A DNA stretch of 64,000 nt from positions 4,936,450 to 5,000,449 of the forward strand of contig NZ_CP129212.1 in the NCBI RefSeq assembly GCF_030413175.1, written 5' to 3'. The notes below the pieces were generated by a model that made no database searches, had not been told where the DNA came from, and saw nothing but the letters and a program-made list of their open reading frames with translations. The translations under genes were made by a program, and so were the position numbers. Positions 8,192-16,512 of the stretch are shown one piece after another; the stretch's first letter is position 1, and each line of letters begins with the position of its first letter. Source of the DNA: Bradyrhizobium roseum. Its GTDB lineage: Bacteria; Pseudomonadota; Alphaproteobacteria; Rhizobiales; Xanthobacteraceae.

Positions 8192-8405
8192 TCACCCGTC
8201 CCCGGCGGCGGCCCTCGGGGTCTGGTCGATCTCCTTCAGCGCCTCATCGACGCCTTCCAAGTGAATGGCCAAACTCTCTAACCGAGCCGCGGTGATGTCC
8301 TCGCCGCTGGGCGACATGACCCTTGCTCCAGCTTTTAGGTACGCAATCTGTTCGCGGATGTGCTGCCGTTCGGCTCGAGCCCAAAAGCTCCAATCTACTG
8401 GTCAT
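8192..8405 (-). pseudogene. Possible frameshifted small gene
   Basis: An ATG at 8405 has a very good AGGAGG upstream and begins 'MTSRLELLG'. That frame soon becomes Arg/His-rich and unlike a protein. In another frame, from about 8362, the translation is sensible: 'RQHIREQIAYLKAGARVM', then 'GEDITAARLESLAIHLEGV' and 'DEALKEIDQ', ending at 8192. One base lost or gained near the TTTTGGG run (about 8380) would join the start to this frame. I do not recognise the family. It may be a real frameshift, a sequencing error or coincidence. Confidence 0.35.
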
Positions 8406-8517
8406 TAACGCCTCCTCCTGTTTGAGAGCCACCAGGTTAGCACCTGCGGCAGCTTGACCCGGCCCTATAGCGTTGTACATAATTCTGATGAATTAAGTAC
8501 AATTCAAGGCTAAGATT

Positions 8518-9222
8518 TTGTCTGACCAAGAGAAAAATCAGCGCAAAGCGGCGATCGGTTACACACGGACCAGCTCCGCCACCAACGTCGGCGACGGCAA
8601 GGACAGCGTCCCCCGCCAGCGCAAGGCGATCCAAGCCTTTGCCAACAAGGCCGGCTACACGGTCGTTGCTTGGTTCGACGATCCCGCCGTCGCCGGTGAC
8701 GACATGATCGATGTACGTCCCGGCTTCGCAGCGGCGTTGGGGAAGATCGCCGGCAACGGCGTGCGCACCATCATCGTCGAGACTGCCAACCGCTTCGCCC
8801 GCGATCTGATTGTGCAGGAAACCGGGTATCGGCGCCTGCGCGCCGACGACATCAACATAATCGCCGCCGACAAGCCGGACCAGTTCGTCGACGACACGCC
8901 CACCGCTGTGTTAGTCCGCCAGATCCTGGAGGCCGTCGCACAATTCGACAAGGCGATGACGGTGGCGAAGCTGCGGGGCGCACGGGAGCGCAAACGCCGC
9001 AAGACCGGCGCCAAGGTCGAGGGCCGCAAGGCCCTCACTGAAACGGCCCCAGCGGCCGTGCAGATGGCACGCCAGCTGCGTGCACAGCAGCCCCGGATAT
9101 CGCTGCGCCAAATCTCCGCAGCGCTCGCGGAGACCGGCCACGTCTCGATCAAAGGCAAGGGCAGCAAGCGGCCCGGAGGCAATCCCTATTCGGCAAGCGC
9201 CGTTGCCTCGATGCTGGACTAG
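8518..9222 (+). CDS. Serine recombinase (resolvase/invertase family)
   Basis: A 234-residue protein with the N-terminal resolvase catalytic domain: 'GYTRTS' (catalytic Ser19), then 'DSVPRQRKAI' and 'VETANRFARDLIVQE' with the conserved Arg residues. From about residue 150 a basic linker ('RGARERKRRKTG') leads to a helix-turn-helix-like C-terminal region ('ISLRQISAALAETGHVS'). It cuts and rejoins DNA at short inverted-repeat sites through a phosphoserine. The start is TTG; no ATG is available upstream in frame. It is the only recombinase in the island, but this family does not normally target tRNA 3' ends, so it may act in resolution or inversion rather than integration. Confidence 0.85.
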   Translation: MSDQEKNQRKAAIGYTRTSSATNVGDGKDSVPRQRKAIQAFANKAGYTVVAWFDDPAVAGDDMIDVRPGFAAALGKIAGNGVRTIIVETANRFARDLIVQETGYRRLRADDINIIAADKPDQFVDDTPTAVLVRQILEAVAQFDKAMTVAKLRGARERKRRKTGAKVEGRKALTETAPAAVQMARQLRAQQPRISLRQISAALAETGHVSIKGKGSKRPGGNPYSASAVASMLD

Positions 9223-9358
9223 CGCGGGTCAGCCGTGCGTCCGTTTTTCGGGGTCCCAGGACGCCGGCAACGCACCAGTGACCTCCGCAACGGCCTTGCG
9301 CGTCCTCCGTCACCGACGAGGTGTGCTACAGTCAGCCTCCGAATGAACGATTCGGAGG

Positions 9359-9637
9359 TTGCGTACCTTGACCATAGCTCTGCCCGATCGGTCGCCTGAA
9401 GTGAGGTGGCCTTGGCTAAGTTGGAAAATCTCGGCGCTCGCACTCGCCATTGTTCTCGGTTTCCTATCGTTCGCCGCGGTCGCAGACATCGCCAAGGAAT
9501 GCAATCGCGAGCCGATCCACCGCGTCACCTCTGATGGTCGCCTCCGCGTCGCCGGCGCGCAGGATGCCCGTGTGGTCAACGGGAAGCACCTCCGGTGCCG
9601 GCTCGCATGGGGCGACGTCGTGATCGCCCTCCCATAG
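9359..9637 (+). CDS. Small single-helix membrane protein, unknown function (copy 1)
   Basis: A 92-residue frame starting with TTG. It has one transmembrane helix at about residues 24-44 ('LALAIVLGFLSFAAVADIA') followed by a short outside tail with two Cys, the first just after the helix ('AKEC') and the second in 'KHLRCRL'. It is related to the next gene: both share L-A-L-A-x2-L-G, an E-C pair, a D/N-G-R step and a second Cys. I recognise no known family. Confidence 0.5.
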   Translation: MRTLTIALPDRSPEVRWPWLSWKISALALAIVLGFLSFAAVADIAKECNREPIHRVTSDGRLRVAGAQDARVVNGKHLRCRLAWGDVVIALP

Positions 9638-9654
9638 TCGCAAGGATGGATTGC

Positions 9655-9930
9655 ATGAGCATTGCGTCTCCCGACTGGGCACCGCTTTCAAAATGGCACT
9701 GGCTTGGCCGCATCTTCACGGCGCGATGCCTGCTGGCGCTCGCCCTGTTCCTGGGGCTGTCGCTTACAGCGGTCGCCACGCTGACCATGGAATGTCGCGT
9801 TAAGCCGAGTTGCCTGCTGTCAGCGAACGGCCGTTGCATCGCCACCGCGGGAGGGCCCGGCCACTTGCTGATAGTTGAACAGCCAAAGGTGTGCCGCACG
9901 AAGGTCGCGTGGGTGCTGGATCGTTTTTGA
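9655..9930 (+). CDS. Small single-helix membrane protein, unknown function (copy 2)
   Basis: A 91-residue protein. A transmembrane helix at about 24-45 ('CLLALALFLGLSLTAVATL') is followed by 'TMEC', 'LSANGR', and further Cys residues including 'KVCRTKVAW'. The layout and the motif around the helix end match the gene immediately upstream (17-base gap), so the two look like an old tandem duplication. The start could also be the ATG at 9646. No role can be assigned. Confidence 0.5.
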   Translation: MSIASPDWAPLSKWHWLGRIFTARCLLALALFLGLSLTAVATLTMECRVKPSCLLSANGRCIATAGGPGHLLIVEQPKVCRTKVAWVLDRF

Positions 9931-10341
9931 CATGCCATCCGCTGCGCGAGGCTGAGATGATAGAACGTCCGCCAATATCCGTAGGTGACTGGATCAGGTG
10001 AATGGGACTGCGTAGTATCGGACGTGCGGCGCCCTGAGCTTGTTGCCACGGCAGGCGAGCCCTGTCCGCTTGCGGACCTTAGACGCCACGCCATCCGGTG
10101 GGCGCTCAAAGGGGCGTCGCTTGCAGCCGCCTACCAATCCCTTGGGTACATTGGCCTAATCACATCATCTCCGCGGCTCGACAGTTCGTCTCATCGTGGC
10201 TGACCGGCTAAGACGGCCCGAGAGACATGTCCCAGGATGTCCCCAACCTTGCAGCCTTGGACTGCCCTTTCTCGCTTCCTGTGATTTCGGCCGGACCGTC
10301 GCCTTGAAAGAGCTGGCGGACTCACACCCGTACCGTGGCTC
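9931..10341. other. Island end without a clear gene
   Basis: About 410 bases between the small membrane protein gene and the 3' tRNA copy. Short open frames exist on both strands, but none has a good start, a recognisable motif or sensible composition. It is probably decayed island DNA. Confidence 0.5.
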
Positions 10342-10384
10342 TGTAAACCGAAGGTCGGGAGTTCAATCCTCTCAACCGGCACCA
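10342..10384 (+). repeat. 43-bp copy of the tRNA-Thr 3' end (attachment-site footprint)
   Basis: Identical to 6667-6709, from the anticodon loop (TGTAAACC...) to CCA. Bases upstream of 10342 do not continue the tRNA, so this is not a second tRNA gene. It marks the right edge of the island. Confidence 0.85.
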
Positions 10385-10431
10385 TATGTCTATTGAAGTT
10401 ATTGGTCTTTCTTTCCCGTCCGGTGTGAACG

Positions 10432-11097
10432 CTAGCCGGTTCGAACAAACCGGAATTGCTCGGTCCGCCGTTCCAGGGGATCGGAACTGCGCTCGGTCAT
10501 CCGATAGCCTTCGTGCGCCGAGAGGAACGGTTGCGCCGGGATCCGGTGTCGTTCGTACCGCACGACCTTGTCGCTCGCGGACGGCAGCGAGCCCGGGCCG
10601 TTATCACTGAGGAATGACGTCTGCATCTCGCGCACTTCCGCCTCACCGTCGTTGGTTGGCACACGCCTCCACACGATCGCCGCGGGGCGTACCGCGCACA
10701 GCGACCGGACGACCTCGATCGGATTGGGAACGTACTGGATCGCACCGTTGGAATGCATCAGATCGACATCATCGAGCCAATCGGCGGCCGGGCCGATGTC
10801 GCTGAAAAACTTCAGCCTGTCCGTTGCAAGTTCGCTGGCGCGGCGAACCATCGCCTGGGTTTCCACGACGGCCCAGCGGATGTCGGGGTTCTGCAGGCGA
10901 GCCAGCTTGTAGTGCAGGCCTGCGCCGCCGCCGAAATCGAGCACCGTCTTGATGTCGGACACCAGCGCCCAATCGCCTTTCGGATCATAGGCTACGGTCT
11001 TGCGGAAGATCGTGTCGACCAGTTCTTCATTCTCGTACCCTTCGATCGCTTGGCCGGGCGGGAAGAGCTTCCTCCGAAGACGTCGTATCAGGCTCAT
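10432..11097 (-). CDS. Methyltransferase, TIGR04325/LIC12133-like family
   Basis: A 221-residue class I methyltransferase-like protein. The SAM-binding motif I is 'VLDFGGGAGLHY' (about residues 52-63), followed by an acidic strand end 'WAVVET' and a motif IV region 'DDVDLMHSNGAIQYV'. These match the family found in polysaccharide, O-antigen and capsule loci. The substrate is unknown and no sugar-biosynthesis genes are adjacent. It lies just outside the right edge of the tRNA island, reading towards it. Confidence 0.75.
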   Translation of the reverse strand: MSLIRRLRRKLFPPGQAIEGYENEELVDTIFRKTVAYDPKGDWALVSDIKTVLDFGGGAGLHYKLARLQNPDIRWAVVETQAMVRRASELATDRLKFFSDIGPAADWLDDVDLMHSNGAIQYVPNPIEVVRSLCAVRPAAIVWRRVPTNDGEAEVREMQTSFLSDNGPGSLPSASDKVVRYERHRIPAQPFLSAHEGYRMTERSSDPLERRTEQFRFVRTG

Positions 11098-11640
11098 CTT
11101 CGATTGTTCATGGTAGCTGATTGCACTTCATACAATCAGAAATATCCAGAAACAATTCGGGCAGCAAGCTCCCGGTTGAACCGTCCCCTGAACAACTCCC
11201 GCCTCGACAGCAACTTTGGCGAGAGCGTTTCAAGCAAGGCGTGCCGTCAGCCCCATCCGCGGCCGGCCGCCGGCTTGCTCGAAGAAAACACGTTCAAAAC
11301 CGAGCGCAGCTTCATCGGCGCACGCAGCTATTTCCGCCACGTCCGAGCGATCGAATCAGGCCGCCGGACGGGACCAGCTCCAAACGTTAAAACCTCCGGG
11401 AGGGCATTCCCGGAGGTTTCGGAGGTTTAACGTAAGTAGTGTTGCGTCTCCGTGGAGACCAAGAGGCAACCAGAGCCGGTCGCCTTGGGATCATAATAGA
11501 TTACACAATTACCTGAGTAAATCATATTTTTTAATTTTCTGAGATTTTCAAGCATTCGTTACAGCGACTTACGTCCGTTTCGTGCCGCCGCCCCCATCCA
11601 TCGCACGACCGAAAATCAGCAGACCTCCGGATACACCAAG
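11098..11640. other. Gene-poor, partly AT-rich gap
   Basis: About 540 bases with no convincing protein gene on either strand. It contains a perfect 12-bp-stem hairpin at 11390-11419 and an AT-rich stretch at 11500-11560. The plus-strand frame through 11121-11430 has no start signal and no recognisable motif. Confidence 0.5.
11390..11419 (-). terminator. Terminator-like hairpin
   Basis: Perfect 12-bp arms AAACCTCCGGGA / TCCCGGAGGTTT with a 6-base loop. On the minus strand it is followed by TTTTAACGTTT. It may be a second terminator for the porin transcript or may end an unannotated short minus-strand RNA. Confidence 0.5.
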
Positions 11641-11670
11641 AAAAACCCCCGGCAGTTGCCTGCCGGGGGT
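11641..11670 (-). terminator. Rho-independent terminator of the porin gene
   Basis: A strong stem ACCCCCGGCAG/CTGCCGGGGGT, with a T run of five or more on the minus strand, 26 bases past the porin stop codon. Confidence 0.9.
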
Positions 11671-11695
11671 TCTCGGTGTTTCAAGTCTTTCGGGA

Positions 11696-13225
11696 TCAGA
11701 AGTTGCGCTGAGCGCGAACGTTCAGGAACACAGTGCTCTGGTCCTTGAACTCGTACACAGTGGTCGGCTTGGGAGCCGCAGCCGTCAGGTTGGCAACGCC
11801 CGACATCTTCTGGTCGAGGAAGAATGCGCCGACTTCAGCCGAGAACGTCAGGTTCTTGACGGGAGTCCAGCGGGTGGTCAGACCCACCTGGGCAACGCTG
11901 TAGTCCGGGTTGCAGGTAAAGCCTGCGCCCTTGCCGACGGAGTAGTTGGCACACCACGCGCCCTTGGCCGAGGTCACGTCGAGCACGCTGCCGCCGTAAC
12001 GCACCTGGGAGTAGCTGCCCCAGAGGCTGGACGACCAGTAGGGATCCCAGTTGTGGTTGAACGCACCACGGACACCCCATGCGTCCACCAGCTTGAGTTC
12101 GCCGCCCGGCACGTAGACCGCGTCGGCGGTCTGGCCGAAGCCGATGCTCTGGTAAGCGCCGTTTCCGCTGCCGCCGAACATCACGAAGTTCGGCGAGGCG
12201 CCTGACGTCGAGATCACGGCCTTGGTGGCACCCTTGGAGTACGAGACGTCGATCTTCAAATCGTCGCCCGCACCGGTCGGGAGGTTCTTGATCTGCAACG
12301 CGGCCATCACCGCACCGCCCCACTTGTCTTCGGGGTGACCGGAGATTTCCGACAGAGCGTTCGGAACGCCACCGGCGCCGAGGATGTTGTAGGAAGCGTT
12401 CACGAGGTGCGCCATACCCGAAACCTGGAACAGACCCCAGGCCTGGTCGACGCGGATGTTGCCGACGATGTCAGGAACATGCGTGCCGCCGTAGGCGTTC
12501 GCGCCAGCCGAGGTGGCGCCACCGGCGACGCCGAGGTTGAGCACGGCGGTGCGGTTGAACACGGTCGGATCATCGAGACCGATGGTGGCCGACACGCCGT
12601 TGCCGAACTGCGCGGTGTACTGGATGTTGTTGACGCCGGTGACGTAGTCGGCGCCGCCCATCAGGAACGAGTTGTTGTTGCCCGGATAGCCATTCCACGG
12701 CGTCGCGTAAGCCGAAGCCGACTTACCGAAGGTGAAACCGGCGAACTGGATGAACACCATTTCAACGGCGACATAGCCGCCGCCAGCGGTGGAGAGCCGG
12801 TTCGCATCGAAGGTCGCGAGCGCGGTCGGGTTGCTGGTGCTTCCACCGAAATTGTTGAACTGGAAGTCGCCCTGACCGAAGGTGCGGACGACGCCGTATT
12901 CGGTGGCAGTGCGGGTATCGATCGTCAGCGCCATACGCGAACGGGACGAGAAGTAGTCACGGTAGCGGTTCTGCTGACCGAGATCGCCCGACCAGGCCGG
13001 CCCACCGTAGGTGTTGCCGTTGAACGTGGTGTCGACACGAACGTAGCCACCCAGCTTGATGCAGGTGTCGGTGCCCGGGATGTAGAAGAAACCCGCGCCG
13101 TACAGGGAGCAGATCCTCACGTATTCGACCGCTTTGGCCTTGACGGGAAGATCGGCAGCCTGCGCCCCGCTCATGGCGATGAGACCCGCCGCTGAGCCGA
13201 GAACAAGGCTCTTGATCACTTTCAT
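11696..13225 (-). CDS. Porin (Porin_2 family, outer membrane)
   Basis: A 509-residue trimeric-type porin of the alphaproteobacterial Porin_2/Omp2 family. The signal peptide is 'MKVIKSLVLGSAAGLIAMSG' cut after A-Q-A, followed by 'DLPVKAKAVEYVRICSLYG' and 'FFYIPGTDTCIKLGGYVR', the usual N-terminal signature with a Cys pair. The C-terminus ends in F, as needed for outer-membrane assembly ('VRAQRNF'). The function is passive diffusion of small hydrophilic solutes. The ATG at 13225 has GGAGG 7 bases upstream; the open frame extends further upstream but without signals. It ends in a strong terminator and is probably highly expressed. Confidence 0.93.
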   Translation of the reverse strand: MKVIKSLVLGSAAGLIAMSGAQAADLPVKAKAVEYVRICSLYGAGFFYIPGTDTCIKLGGYVRVDTTFNGNTYGGPAWSGDLGQQNRYRDYFSSRSRMALTIDTRTATEYGVVRTFGQGDFQFNNFGGSTSNPTALATFDANRLSTAGGGYVAVEMVFIQFAGFTFGKSASAYATPWNGYPGNNNSFLMGGADYVTGVNNIQYTAQFGNGVSATIGLDDPTVFNRTAVLNLGVAGGATSAGANAYGGTHVPDIVGNIRVDQAWGLFQVSGMAHLVNASYNILGAGGVPNALSEISGHPEDKWGGAVMAALQIKNLPTGAGDDLKIDVSYSKGATKAVISTSGASPNFVMFGGSGNGAYQSIGFGQTADAVYVPGGELKLVDAWGVRGAFNHNWDPYWSSSLWGSYSQVRYGGSVLDVTSAKGAWCANYSVGKGAGFTCNPDYSVAQVGLTTRWTPVKNLTFSAEVGAFFLDQKMSGVANLTAAAPKPTTVYEFKDQSTVFLNVRAQRNF

Positions 13226-13601
13226 TGTTAACCTCCAAGTTGCTCTGTGGACAAGGGCGGACCTCTGACTGATCCCCCAGAGGATGGTCCGCCCTTGCAA
13301 GCCGCCCAGTCGTTTCGCGTCTTCGGACACACCCGCATGAACGCGAGGGACTTAAGCGAACCACTAAAACGGAACGATCGAGGACCCCCCGGACCGTCTC
13401 CAGAACTATGCATGCGCATTTTACTTAATCAAAATACTTTATGAACTCAGCTATCTCTATCCCATCCGACTGTGTCGCAGCAGCAACACCGCTCCGGCGT
13501 ATGATATTTCAGCGCATCACACTGCTGGACGTGCCAATTGAATGAATTTCTTATGAAATAAGCTAAGGTGTCTTTCCAGGTACGGCGGAACTCGAACAGC
13601 C
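13226..13601. other. Regulatory gap between porin and marR genes
   Basis: About 375 bases between two divergent genes, with an AT-rich stretch (13410-13445 and 13535-13565) suited to promoters. The imperfect palindrome ATTTC-TTAT-GAAAT (about 13543-13560), some 45 bases before the MarR start, could be an operator for that regulator. No gene is seen. Confidence 0.4.
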
Positions 13602-14141
13602 ATGGGACAGGAACCCCGCAAGGGATCGGACTCATCCAGCCGCGCCAAACGCGCCGAGTCCGGGGCGTCGGGCGGCAAGAACCACGACATCGCCCGACGA
13701 TTCGCCTGGGAGATCGCCGCCATCAACGTCCACCTGCAGGAGATTCGCTACTTCTGGGCCAAAACCCTCGGGGTCAGCGGCCCGCAATGGATGATCCTGA
13801 TGGCCTTGGCCGATCTCGACCAGGGCGAGGGCGTGCCGGTCAAGGTGGTGTCGAAGATGCTCCATGTCGACCCTTCCTTCGTGACGACCCAATCCAAGAT
13901 GCTCGAAAAGAAGGGTTTCATGCGCCGGAAGACCTCGGACGACGATGCCCGGGTCGTGCAGATGTCGTTGACCGACAAGACTTACAAGCACATCGCAGCC
14001 CTGGCTTCCCAGCAGGAAGAGCTCAACAACTTCATCTTTGCCGAATTCAGCGACCGCGACCTTGCCGAGTTCACAGAGAAGCTCACAGCGCTCAAGGCCC
14101 GTCTTGAGAAGGCCTGCCTGAAGGTTTCGATGGGCATATGA
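13602..14141 (+). CDS. MarR family transcriptional regulator
   Basis: A 179-residue protein with a basic, Ser-rich, probably disordered N-terminus (1-30), then a winged-helix MarR domain: 'LGVSGPQWMILMALADL', recognition helix region 'VDPSFVTTQSKMLEKKGF', and wing 'RRKTSDDDARVVQMSLT'. C-terminal helices serve dimerisation. MarR proteins usually repress themselves and a neighbour in response to a phenolic or oxidative signal. The candidate targets are the porin gene (divergent) or its own promoter. The start at ATG 13602 is the first in frame after the AT-rich promoter region; its ribosome-binding site is weak. Confidence 0.88.
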   Translation: MGQEPRKGSDSSSRAKRAESGASGGKNHDIARRFAWEIAAINVHLQEIRYFWAKTLGVSGPQWMILMALADLDQGEGVPVKVVSKMLHVDPSFVTTQSKMLEKKGFMRRKTSDDDARVVQMSLTDKTYKHIAALASQQEELNNFIFAEFSDRDLAEFTEKLTALKARLEKACLKVSMGI

Positions 14142-14152
14142 CGTTCACTGCT

Positions 14153-15253
14153 TCAGGCCGGTACCCGGTCGAGGCGATCGGCAACCCAGTCGAAGATGAA
14201 CTCGTTGGCCAGCGTGGGGTTGTCATGGTGGGCCTGTGCCGCCGCCGTCTCCGAACTGTCGAAGATCTTCAGTGAAATATCACGATGACGGGACTTCAGC
14301 CGTTCGAATAGATCGGTAACGACATCGCTCTTGAGCCAGCCCTGCCCGCCGACGGTGATCAAGACCGGGCAATGAAATCTCAGCCCGGGCCAGCTTTCCT
14401 CGATTCCTCCGCCAGCCGGCGCGAACCGATTCGTCAGGAATTCGCGCTCGTGGATATCCCACAGCCCGCCGTCGCAAACCGCGGCGGCGAAGCGATTGTC
14501 GAGCGCGATGCCACGGGCGGCAAACGACGACCCTGCGCCATCGCCAACGATGGCTATCCGACGTTCGTCGACATCGTCCCTCGTCCTCAGGTAATTCATC
14601 ACGTAGCTGATCGAAGACTCCAGATCGCGTCGGCCGACAATCGCCTCGAAATCGGCATCGGTGCCCGAACCGAGCAGATCGACGGCGAGCAGCGCCATTC
14701 CCCGCTCCCGGGCATAACGCGCCACCTTGAACAGATATTCTTCCTTGCGGTGTCCGGGGTCGCCGATGCACACGACGACAGGCGTCCGGCCGGAAGTGGG
14801 CGGCGCCGGCACGAAATAGCCTTCCAATGGATGGTTTTGCAGCCAGGGGATCTCGACCGTCTCACCGGCCGGCGTCACCTGCGCAACGTAGCGGCGGGCG
14901 CAGGCTCGCATCGACTCAATGGCGCGCTGCTGTCTCGCATCGGTGGAATCCAGTACGAAGGTTGCGGCCTGATAATAGTTGATCGCGCGCAGCCAATTGC
15001 TTCGAGCGGTGATCGCATGACCGCCCGCGAGCGCCGCATCGGCACGCGCGGCATTCAGGTCGGCGATCCTCAGCCACTCACGGTGCCAGGAGTCGGCGCG
15101 ATCGTGCGGATCGATCCGGCTCGCCACCAGGAAACATTCCGAAACCATCGAGCCGCCTTCCTGAGCCGCAGCCAGCAGCTTGAGGAATTCGGTCGAGAAC
15201 TCATCGTTGTCCAGCCATTTATCCTGGCCTTGCGGACTGAAGTGAACTGTCAT
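14153..15253 (-). CDS. Alpha/beta-hydrolase (FrsA/DUF1100-like) lacking the nucleophile Ser
   Basis: A 366-residue protein with a helical N-terminal region (1-125) and an alpha/beta-hydrolase core, laid out like FrsA/2,6-dihydropseudooxynicotine hydrolase enzymes. Core strands are visible ('TPVVVCIGDPGHRKEEYLF', 'GMALLAVDLLGSG'). Where relatives have G-x-S-x-G-G, this protein reads G-D-G-A-G-S: the nucleophile is Gly. A His region ('AQAHHDNPTLANEF') remains. It may be a pseudoenzyme or use a different chemistry. It is convergent with the MarR gene, with 11 bases between the stops. Confidence 0.75.
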   Translation of the reverse strand: MTVHFSPQGQDKWLDNDEFSTEFLKLLAAAQEGGSMVSECFLVASRIDPHDRADSWHREWLRIADLNAARADAALAGGHAITARSNWLRAINYYQAATFVLDSTDARQQRAIESMRACARRYVAQVTPAGETVEIPWLQNHPLEGYFVPAPPTSGRTPVVVCIGDPGHRKEEYLFKVARYARERGMALLAVDLLGSGTDADFEAIVGRRDLESSISYVMNYLRTRDDVDERRIAIVGDGAGSSFAARGIALDNRFAAAVCDGGLWDIHEREFLTNRFAPAGGGIEESWPGLRFHCPVLITVGGQGWLKSDVVTDLFERLKSRHRDISLKIFDSSETAAAQAHHDNPTLANEFIFDWVADRLDRVPA

Positions 15254-15499
15254 TTACCGGCGGTGCTAAGTTGATTGCGTCAACTGTCTACTATTGTTCC
15301 GGTGTTGTTAGCCGACACAATTTCGTTAGGGGTCGGCGCATCATGCATGGCAGGCATCCCGCGCTGGGAGGCGCAACGTCAACCTGGTACCGTGGAGCCG
15401 GGCAACAATGTGGTTCGAACGCGTCGAAGATAGGACACTGGAACTCTTCATTGCTGGCCACGTTGCTGCGGCATGAGGATTCGGGAAGAAAACTGCAAC

Positions 15500-15724
15500 A
15501 TGGTTCTGCTGGCTGCCGTCACCCTGGTCAGCCTGGCGTTCGCTGGCGGCGCTGCACTGGTCGGCTCCGCCGATACAAGGCCGGTTCGGATAGCCGATCG
15601 CATGCAGGGCGCCACCGAGCCCACGCCGTCACCTCGCAAGGGGAGAACGGATGTCAGCGACCAACCGCTGGTCCGCGTGGTCGGCGAACGTTTCGTCCCG
15701 AACACAAACCCGCGCGAACGATAG
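15500..15724 (+). CDS. Small protein with signal/anchor helix, unknown
   Basis: A 74-residue frame beginning with a hydrophobic segment ('MVLLAAVTLVSLAFAGGAAL') that could be a signal peptide or membrane anchor. A short, polar, Pro/Arg-rich tail follows. The start could instead be ATG 15473. No family is recognised and the ribosome-binding site is weak (GGAAG, 10 bases before the ATG). Confidence 0.4.
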   Translation: MVLLAAVTLVSLAFAGGAALVGSADTRPVRIADRMQGATEPTPSPRKGRTDVSDQPLVRVVGERFVPNTNPRER

Positions 15725-15911
15725 ACGCCGCGCCGTTTTTTTCTTCATTGAATCCGCATGGCCATCTGATGCCCTATGCACGCGGACAGCCATCAACTGT
15801 CACCGTTTTGTCACCTCGCGCGCAAAAGCGTGGGAGTTATCCACCACCGTCTCGCCATTCGCTTGCTTCCGCAAAAGCGGTTTGATCGAGTGAGTTCGGC
15901 CGAGGTGTTGC

Positions 15912-16385
15912 ATGAAATGGATGAAGGAACGCGATCTTCTGATCGCACAGACGATGGCGTTCGTTCAGTCGGTGACCGGCAAGGCACCGGACGCCGTCAG
16001 GACGCCGGAGGCCCCCACGGCGATCGCGGCGTCGGCCGCGCCGGCCTCCGCAGATACATTCGAACCCGAGCGCCCAGCCGCGGTGGCGCTTGCCGACCTC
16101 GCCGTTCCCTTGGTCCAGACGCCGGTTGCCCACCCGCCTGCGCAGGCAGCAGAGGTCCAAGCACGTGCCATACCTGCGCCTGCAATAAGAGTGTCGGCGG
16201 AGGCGCCACGAGAGTTACCGGTCCCGATTTCCATCTCCCGCCCCGACCTGCGGGAGGATTTCCAGTCCGAGATCCGGGCGCGGGTGGCCAGTTTCCGCGC
16301 CCATCAGGAACGGTTCAACCGCGAGCGCGAGGCCTATTGCACGGCGACGATGGCCAAGGTCCATGCCTCCCTCAAGGAGATTTAA
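15912..16385 (+). CDS. Conserved-looking hypothetical protein
   Basis: A 157-residue protein. A helical N-terminus ('MKWMKERDLLIAQTMAFVQS') is followed by an Ala/Pro-rich low-complexity middle (about 25-110), then a second charged helix ('DFQSEIRARVASFRAHQERF'). This looks like two helical ends tethered by a disordered linker, perhaps a cytoplasmic adaptor. No catalytic motif and no signal peptide. I do not recognise the family. Confidence 0.6.
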   Translation: MKWMKERDLLIAQTMAFVQSVTGKAPDAVRTPEAPTAIAASAAPASADTFEPERPAAVALADLAVPLVQTPVAHPPAQAAEVQARAIPAPAIRVSAEAPRELPVPISISRPDLREDFQSEIRARVASFRAHQERFNREREAYCTATMAKVHASLKEI

Positions 16386-16512
16386 CAGTCGCGGCCGCAC
16401 CCCGGAAAATATCCTGTTATTTCAACAGGATAAATCGGATAACTGTTTCCCGGCTCTACTTTGCATGGGGTTGTTTTCGATATTTTGTGTTCGGACCCCG
16501 CCCCGGGCAGGC

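Larger units (their letters stand above)
6667..10384. mobile_element. Small genomic island in tRNA-Thr, bounded by 43-bp direct repeats
   Basis: The 43 bases from the anticodon loop to the CCA end of tRNA-Thr (6667-6709) are repeated exactly and in the same orientation at 10342-10384. This is the usual footprint of site-specific integration into a tRNA gene. The 3.7 kb between contain only accessory genes: a Fic protein with a small partner, a serine recombinase, short orphan genes and a possible frameshifted gene. Parts of it (7.1-8.1 kb) are visibly less GC-rich than the flanks. No tyrosine integrase is present, so the element is probably a decayed or non-autonomous remnant. Confidence 0.75.
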
